This document shows positions 6,115 through 9,701 of a stretch of DNA of 9,701 nucleotides, piece after piece; positions within the stretch are counted from its first letter, which is position 1; each line of letters opens with the position of its first letter. The notes under the pieces were generated by a model. It ran no database searches. It was not told the DNA's origin and worked only from the letters and a program-made list of their open reading frames with translations. Source of the DNA: Promethearchaeota archaeon (GTDB lineage: Archaea > Asgardarchaeota > Lokiarchaeia > Sigynarchaeales > SOKP01); assembly GCA_019894875.1 (NCBI GenBank), contig JAGXNR010000098.1:1-9701 (forward strand), given 5' to 3'. Position numbers and translations under genes: made by a program.

Positions 6115-6669
6115 TCACTTTGAAATGGAAGTCATAAATCTTTCTTTAATATCTTCTGGGTTTAATGGTATATTTTCTACTTGAGCATTTCCAGGTAAAA
6201 CGTTTATTTTCACGAAATGACACCCAATCTCTAAGTCTGTAAGGGTGGGAATGATTCTCTCTTCATTGTTGATGACTGTAATTGAATCAAATCCCGCTCC
6301 TTTAGCTATAATCTCTAATCTGGTTTTATCACTCGTGTATGTTTTTTGATCCCCTGTTGAGCCATAAGAACCATTATCAATTACTATTAATGTTAAATTA
6401 CGTGGCTGATTATTTGCAATTGTGCTTAAACTACCTAAATTCATTAGTAAAGAACCGTCTCCATCAATACACCATACTTGCTTCGAAGGTTTCGCAATTG
6501 CTATACCAAAAGCTATGGATGACGCCAATCCCATGGAACCAAGCATATAGAAATTTTCATTTCGATCTTTAATATTAAAAAGTTCTCTTGAAGGAGCACC
6601 AATATTACATACAATTATTTCTTTATCCAAAGAATCAACAATTTTTCTTATTGCATCAAATCTCTTCAT
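6115..6669 (-). CDS. comE: Sulfopyruvate decarboxylase beta-type subunit (ThDP-binding domain)
   Basis: This 184-residue subunit starts at ATG 6669-6667. It overlaps the TAA of the upstream partner by one base (TAATG) and is preceded by GGGGG five bases upstream. An upstream in-frame start would lie inside the partner and is unlikely. It holds the thiamine-diphosphate/Mg site: GDG at 70-72 followed by IDN at 97-99, the classic GDG-x(~25)-N motif, plus GSMGLASS (44-51) typical of ComE. With the partner it would make an alpha/beta enzyme that decarboxylates 3-sulfopyruvate to sulfoacetaldehyde, a step of coenzyme M biosynthesis. The length agrees with ComE (about 185-190). Phosphonopyruvate decarboxylase belongs to the same family and cannot be excluded, since no other coenzyme M or phosphonate gene is visible. 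Confidence 0.85.
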   Translation of the reverse strand: MKRFDAIRKIVDSLDKEIIVCNIGAPSRELFNIKDRNENFYMLGSMGLASSIAFGIAIAKPSKQVWCIDGDGSLLMNLGSLSTIANNQPRNLTLIVIDNGSYGSTGDQKTYTSDKTRLEIIAKGAGFDSITVINNEERIIPTLTDLEIGCHFVKINVLPGNAQVENIPLNPEDIKERFMTSISK

Positions 6670-7163
6670 TATATCCCCCATATTGTCTTTTTTAGAAGAA
6701 TACATATAGAAACTCCCGAAGATGCACTAAGTTCAATCGCCGTTTCTATATTACTAATTTGATCTTTTGAATTTATAATAAATGTTTTAATTTCCAATAA
6801 ATCCAATAGTTCAGGAGTAAGTTTTCCCATAGGAATTTGAGCTAGAATTTTCTCTCCTTCAGCACCCCTATGACTCATTATAAATACAATCGGTATTTTA
6901 AATAGTTGCAACAGAGATTTAATAGCATTGATTGAATTCCCTAAACCAGAATTTTGCATTAAAATTGCAGGGAATTTTCCACCTAGATATGCACCCGCAG
7001 CAATTCCTACACCTTCTTCTTCTCTGGTAATTGGTATGTGCTGGATCTCATTTTTTTCTTCAATAAGTAGCAATAAATTCTTAAGCATAATACATGGCAA
7101 TGATAGAATTAAATCTATTTTAGAATTCTTAATCACTTCATATAATTTTAGGTCTATACTCAT
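6669..7163 (-). CDS. comD: Sulfopyruvate decarboxylase alpha-type subunit (ThDP PYR domain)
   Basis: This 164-residue subunit is the pyrimidine-binding half of a split thiamine-diphosphate decarboxylase. The motif TREEEGVGIAAGAYLGG (46-62) supplies the glutamate that activates the cofactor; by alignment with pyruvate decarboxylase it is Glu49 of the EEE run. MSHRGAEGE (96-104) is typical of ComD and phosphonopyruvate decarboxylase. The length agrees with ComD (about 165-170). The ATG at 7163-7161 is the only usable start; upstream ATGs in the leader run into stops. Its stop overlaps the start of the beta subunit, so the two are made in step. Substrate sulfopyruvate is favoured from the split arrangement, but 3-phosphonopyruvate is the main alternative. 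Confidence 0.85.
   Translation of the reverse strand: MSIDLKLYEVIKNSKIDLILSLPCIMLKNLLLLIEEKNEIQHIPITREEEGVGIAAGAYLGGKFPAILMQNSGLGNSINAIKSLLQLFKIPIVFIMSHRGAEGEKILAQIPMGKLTPELLDLLEIKTFIINSKDQISNIETAIELSASSGVSICILLKKTIWGI
6673..6679 (-). promoter_or_regulatory. Ribosome binding site of the comE-like gene
   Basis: On the - strand GGGGGAT lies inside the last codons of the alpha subunit, with five bases between GGGGG and the ATG at 6669. It decides the start in favour of 6669 and indicates coupled translation. Confidence 0.6.
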
Positions 7164-7211
7164 GGATTATTCCACATGGAAGTTCATTTTTTTTTTTAAG
7201 AATTATTTGAG

Positions 7212-7224
7212 TAATTTTATTTAG
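7212..7224 (-). promoter_or_regulatory. Possible TATA box for the comDE-like pair
   Basis: On the - strand CTAAATAAAATTA is centred about 55 bases upstream of the ATG at 7163. It predicts a leader of about 28 bases that includes a run of eleven A. It is weak because the whole divergent gap (7164-7288) is AT-rich. Confidence 0.3.
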
Positions 7225-7243
7225 AAAACCTTAATTAAATTTA

Positions 7244-7254
7244 TTAAATATTTA
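7244..7254 (+). promoter_or_regulatory. Possible TATA box for the 7289 membrane gene
   Basis: TTAAATATTTA is centred about 40 bases upstream of the ATG at 7289 and would give a short leader ending in the AGAAGG ribosome binding site (7275-7280, eight bases before the ATG). Confidence 0.35.
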
Positions 7255-7288
7255 GTTCTATTCAAAAAAATCTTAGAAGGCTATTATT

Positions 7289-7666
7289 ATGGTTATTGAA
7301 TTAGTTGCATCGATTTATATAATTATTATTGGAATTGCAATGTTATGTATGTGGCTTTTTTTATTAGGAAAAAAGGAAGTCCCCGAACTTTCTACTAAAC
7401 CGACACAAATATACTTTCACTTATTTGCTGAATTATTAACATCTATCTTACTTATAATTGGTGGAATTGGATTGATAATGGACCAATCATGGGGTGTGGC
7501 GTTATTCTTTATATCTATTGGTATGGCAATCTATTCCACTATAAACGCGGCAGGTTTTTATGGGCAATTAAAAGATTGGCCAATGTTTATTATTTTAATT
7601 GTATTTAGTCTCATTTCTCTAATCTTTGCAGCTTTAATTATTCTTGTCGAGTTCCAGATTTTGTAG
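7289..7666 (+). CDS. Small four-helix membrane protein, unknown function
   Basis: This 125-residue, very hydrophobic protein has four predicted membrane spans at about residues 4-27, 41-64, 68-88 and 98-121. The only sizeable loop is KKEVPELSTKPTQ (28-40). There are no cysteines or charged residues in a pattern that would suggest metal, proton or substrate binding; G58-G62 and scattered glycines are helix-packing features. AGAAGG at 7275-7280 supports the ATG. It stands alone on the + strand: divergent from the comDE-like pair and convergent with the CoA enzyme, whose stop codon is only 6 bases away. The family is not recognised. Confidence 0.85.
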   Translation: MVIELVASIYIIIIGIAMLCMWLFLLGKKEVPELSTKPTQIYFHLFAELLTSILLIIGGIGLIMDQSWGVALFFISIGMAIYSTINAAGFYGQLKDWPMFIILIVFSLISLIFAALIILVEFQIL

Positions 7667-7672
7667 AAAAAC

Positions 7673-8878
7673 TTATGTTATCTTCTCTTTTTTAAAGTTT
7701 TGAATTTGTTCGACTGAATATCCTAAAGATTCTAAAATTTCTTCAGTGTTTTGCCCTGTTTTCGGTGCAAAACTTCTAATTGTTAAAGGAGTTCGCGAAT
7801 ACTTAATTGGGGAAGCGATATTTTGAATTTTCCCAAGTATTGGGTGGTCCATCTCAACAACCATATTTCGGATTTTAATTTGAGGATCCTGAGTTGCTTC
7901 GGCGAAAGATTTGACAGGCATAACACAGGTATCAAAATTTGAAAATTTTTCCATCCATTCTTTTTGTGTTTTTTTCAAAATTTTTTCTTGAATTTTGTGA
8001 AAAACTTCCTCTCTTTCTTTCCCTATAGTAATCTGTTTCTGTTCTAACTCACTAAGTCCTAAAGCTTTACAAAATTCCCTCCAAAATTTTGACTCTATAA
8101 TACCCACTGATAAAAATTTATTATCTTTAGTTTGATAAACGGTATAGAACGGAAAATCACCATGTAAAATATTTACTATTTCGCTTGAATCTTTAGCAAA
8201 ATGGTAAGCAGCGATCATTGGTATAAACGAGAAGACAGAATCAGTCATCGAAATATCTATAAATTGACCTTTTCTTTCAGCATTTCTGTCTCTTTCAATA
8301 ATTGCCCCTAAGATTCCTATAGCTGAAACTAACCCACCACCTATATCAGCAACTTGAACTCCTGGATTCATGGGTGGTCTTAAATCATTTTCTTTCCCAA
8401 ACTGTTTTCTTTCTCTAGTAAGATCTAAAATCCCACTTATTCCTATATAATTTAGATCATGCCCTGCCATCTGTTCATAAGGTCCATCTTGCCCATAGCC
8501 TGTTAAAGAACAGCAAATTATTGAAGGATTTATTGAAGCTAAAGTATCATAATCAATTTTTAATTTATTCATTATTTTTGGTCGAAAAGTATCGAGAACT
8601 ACATCCGCTTGCTTTACTAATTCATAAAAGATTTCTCTCGCTTTCTCATTTTTCAAGTTGAGCGTTATAGACCTCTTGTTCCTCATTAAAATCGAATGAA
8701 AAGCACTTTCACTATACTTCCCTTTCTGAAAAAATGGGCCCGGATTACCATACAGATAATTAGGGTCTTCTACACGAATAACATCCGCCCCAAGATCACT
8801 TAGAATCATTGTACAATATGGTCCAGGCAGCATCCTTGAGAGATCTAATATCACTTTTCCTTTTAAAGGTAAAGACAT
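7673..8878 (-). CDS. CaiB/BaiF-family enzyme, probably alpha-methylacyl-CoA racemase
   Basis: This 401-residue protein belongs to the family III CoA-transferase fold. It opens with the CoA-binding segment (LPLKGKVILDLSRMLPGPYC, with DLGADVIRVEDP at 28-39) and continues with RNKRSITLNLK (66-76) and VVLDTFRPK (93-101). The residues that define alpha-methylacyl-CoA racemases are all present by alignment: His140 in AGHDLNY, Asp178 in VADIGGG, and Glu262 in IIESKFW. Together with the FYTVYQT...SVG pattern this favours a racemase of 2-methylacyl-CoA stereoisomers over a CoA transferase, which needs only the aspartate. The length (401) is slightly above the usual 360-385. Such enzymes prepare 2-methyl-branched chains for beta-oxidation. 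It starts at ATG 8878 downstream of its own TATA box and is convergent with the small membrane protein. A true transferase remains possible. Confidence 0.92.
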   Translation of the reverse strand: MSLPLKGKVILDLSRMLPGPYCTMILSDLGADVIRVEDPNYLYGNPGPFFQKGKYSESAFHSILMRNKRSITLNLKNEKAREIFYELVKQADVVLDTFRPKIMNKLKIDYDTLASINPSIICCSLTGYGQDGPYEQMAGHDLNYIGISGILDLTRERKQFGKENDLRPPMNPGVQVADIGGGLVSAIGILGAIIERDRNAERKGQFIDISMTDSVFSFIPMIAAYHFAKDSSEIVNILHGDFPFYTVYQTKDNKFLSVGIIESKFWREFCKALGLSELEQKQITIGKEREEVFHKIQEKILKKTQKEWMEKFSNFDTCVMPVKSFAEATQDPQIKIRNMVVEMDHPILGKIQNIASPIKYSRTPLTIRSFAPKTGQNTEEILESLGYSVEQIQNFKKEKIT

Positions 8879-8895
8879 TATAATTAAAAATTTGG

Positions 8896-8910
8896 AATTT
8901 ATAATTAAAA
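8896..8910 (-). promoter_or_regulatory. TATA-box promoter of the racemase-like gene
   Basis: On the - strand TTTTAATTATAAATT is centred about 25 bases upstream of the ATG at 8878, with no ribosome binding site between. A leaderless transcript independent of the upstream leucine-rich-repeat gene is likely. Confidence 0.5.
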
Positions 8911-8918
8911 GTTTTTTC

Positions 8919-8937
8919 TAATAAAACAAGAAAAGAG
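8919..8937 (-). terminator. T-rich terminator after the leucine-rich-repeat gene
   Basis: On the - strand CTCTTTTCTTGTTTTATTA follows the TAA (8946-8944) after six bases. It has pyrimidine/T-rich character without a stem, and lies just before the next promoter. Confidence 0.35.
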
Positions 8938-8943
8938 TTGAAA

Positions 8944-9701
8944 TTAATCTGTTGAGTTTTTACGTGATTTAAATTTGTAAAAAAAATCAAATGGTGAATT
9001 TGATATTGTTTCTCCGTCAATACCTAGAACATCAAGAGTATTTTTATAATTCAAAGTTTCATTATCTTCTAATAGTGATATTCTGTTGAAACCAAGGTAG
9101 AGATGCTGTAGTTGTTCTAATATATTCAATTGTTTAATTGCTCTTATCTTGTTATTTCTGAGATCTAAAAACTTTAAATTTGTAAGGTTATCCAATCCTT
9201 TAATTTCCGTGATTTGATTATAACTTAGATCTAAAAATTCTAGGTTGTTAAGATTATCTAAATCCTTAATCTCCGTTATATCGTTACTACTAAGATCTAA
9301 TCTCCTCAAATTTCTAAGATTTTTTAATCCTTTAATTTCAGAAATTCTATTATTCCGTAGATTTAGTATCTCTAAGTTTGGTAGGTGTTCTAAACAGTGT
9401 ATTTCTGAGATCCTATTATCATATATCATTAATGATTTCAAATTAACAAGGTTCGCGATCCCTTGAATCTTTGTGATTACATTGTTGTTAAGGTATAAGT
9501 ATTCTAATTTTCTTAAATTGTCTAAGCCTTGAATTTCTCTAATCATATTTCCTTGAAGGTGTAATGATTTTAAGTTGACTAGTTTTTCTAAGCCCATTAT
9601 TTCTGTAATATCATTAAAATTTAGAATTAAATTATTTAAATTTATTAAGTTTCCTAATCCTTTAATTTCTAAAATAGTGTCAATATTTCTACTGCTTAAA
9701 T
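8944..9701 (-). CDS. SDS22-like leucine-rich-repeat protein, 5' end outside the window
   Basis: The frame is open from the right edge to TAA 8946-8944, at least 251 residues. The ATG at 9597-9595 lies in the middle of a repeat (ITEIMGLEKL) and is not the start. Eight to nine consecutive repeats of exactly 22 residues follow the pattern xGLxNLxxLxxLxLxxNxIxEI, for example KGLDNLTNLKFLDLRNNKIR. This is the SDS22-type leucine-rich repeat, a curved solenoid for protein binding. The repeat decays at about the last 50 residues (LEDNETLNYKNTLDVLGIDG and a basic KFKSRKNSTD end), a C-terminal cap. There is no signal peptide in view because the N-terminus is missing. At DNA level the repeats recur every 66 bases with shared AGATCTAA words near 9163, 9226 and 9293. 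The binding partner is unknown. Confidence 0.93.
   Translation of the reverse strand, partial: LSSRNIDTILEIKGLGNLINLNNLILNFNDITEIMGLEKLVNLKSLHLQGNMIREIQGLDNLRKLEYLYLNNNVITKIQGIANLVNLKSLMIYDNRISEIHCLEHLPNLEILNLRNNRISEIKGLKNLRNLRRLDLSSNDITEIKDLDNLNNLEFLDLSYNQITEIKGLDNLTNLKFLDLRNNKIRAIKQLNILEQLQHLYLGFNRISLLEDNETLNYKNTLDVLGIDGETISNSPFDFFYKFKSRKNSTD
9000..9701 (-). repeat. 66-bp tandem coding repeats (leucine-rich repeats)
   Basis: The leucine-rich-repeat gene repeats at the DNA level every 66 bases without gaps. Words such as CCTTTAATTTC and AGATCTAA return in register. The unit length is constant, so the array grew in whole protein repeats. It is not a CRISPR array, since the units are contiguous and diverged. 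Confidence 0.7.

Noticed and set aside
6703..6705. Upstream in-frame ATG for the comE-like gene
   Set aside because: It lies inside the alpha subunit gene; the GGGGG site and TAATG overlap place the start at 6669, and the resulting length fits ComE.
6339..7224. Two + strand open frames opposite the comDE-like pair (6339-6572, 6928-7224)
   Set aside because: They are antisense to strongly supported ThDP-enzyme subunits and contain no domain or ribosome binding site.
8796..9020. Open frame on - bridging the racemase start and the end of the leucine-rich-repeat gene
   Set aside because: It overlaps both well-supported genes out of frame, crosses the promoter region and has no recognisable composition of a real protein.
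9595..9597. ATG as start of the leucine-rich-repeat gene
   Set aside because: The repeat pattern continues upstream of it in the same frame to the window edge, so it is an internal methionine.
9000..9701. Regular repeats resembling a CRISPR or satellite array
   Set aside because: The 66-base units are contiguous, in frame and translate into leucine-rich repeats; there are no spacers.

Overview
The window is AT-rich (roughly 30% GC by eye) and reads as archaeal. TATA-like boxes sit 25-30 bp upstream of several start codons. Internal operon genes carry ribosome binding sites of the GGTGAT/GGGGG type. Transcription units end in T-runs, and there is a two-subunit sulfopyruvate-decarboxylase-type enzyme. 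The mix of eukaryote-flavoured proteins points to an Asgard archaeon, probably Lokiarchaeia-like or a relative. These proteins are an Rpn11-type JAMM (MPN+) protease joined to TPR-like helices, 22-residue SDS22-like leucine-rich repeats, tandem C2HC zinc fingers, and a helical protein with a winged-helix-like tail. This placement is an inference; there is no rRNA or tRNA to confirm it.

Left part, + strand (1-1097): the 3' end of a beta-rich protein, a four-helix membrane protein, and a two-helix membrane protein with a cytosolic-type zinc ribbon tail. They are tightly spaced and form an operon of unknown function that ends in a T-rich terminator. A 344-bp gene-free stretch follows. Then come two separately promoted + strand genes: an intact acyl-CoA dehydrogenase (1442-2596) and a 249-residue helical protein with a possible winged-helix end (2825-3574).

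Middle part, - strand (3640-7163), in transcription order: a comDE-like pair with a TAATG stop/start overlap (7163 to 6115), the JAMM protease (5986 to 4409), and a multi-zinc protein (about 4308 to 3640). The zinc protein's coding frame extends about 66 codons beyond its first conventional start codon, and a good GGTGAT ribosome binding site lies where no ATG, GTG or TTG is in frame.

Right part: a small four-helix membrane protein on + (7289-7666) converges on a CaiB/BaiF-family CoA enzyme with the catalytic residues of alpha-methylacyl-CoA racemase (8878 to 7673). Upstream of that, running off the window edge, is a leucine-rich-repeat protein.

Two themes may link genes. The acyl-CoA dehydrogenase and the racemase both act on acyl-CoA esters and could belong to branched-chain or isoprenoid chain breakdown. 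The JAMM protease, the C2HC finger protein and the helical/winged-helix protein lie together and may act on ubiquitin-like or large helical complexes. Both links are inferences from adjacency and motifs. No CRISPR array, insertion sequence, tRNA or rRNA was seen.
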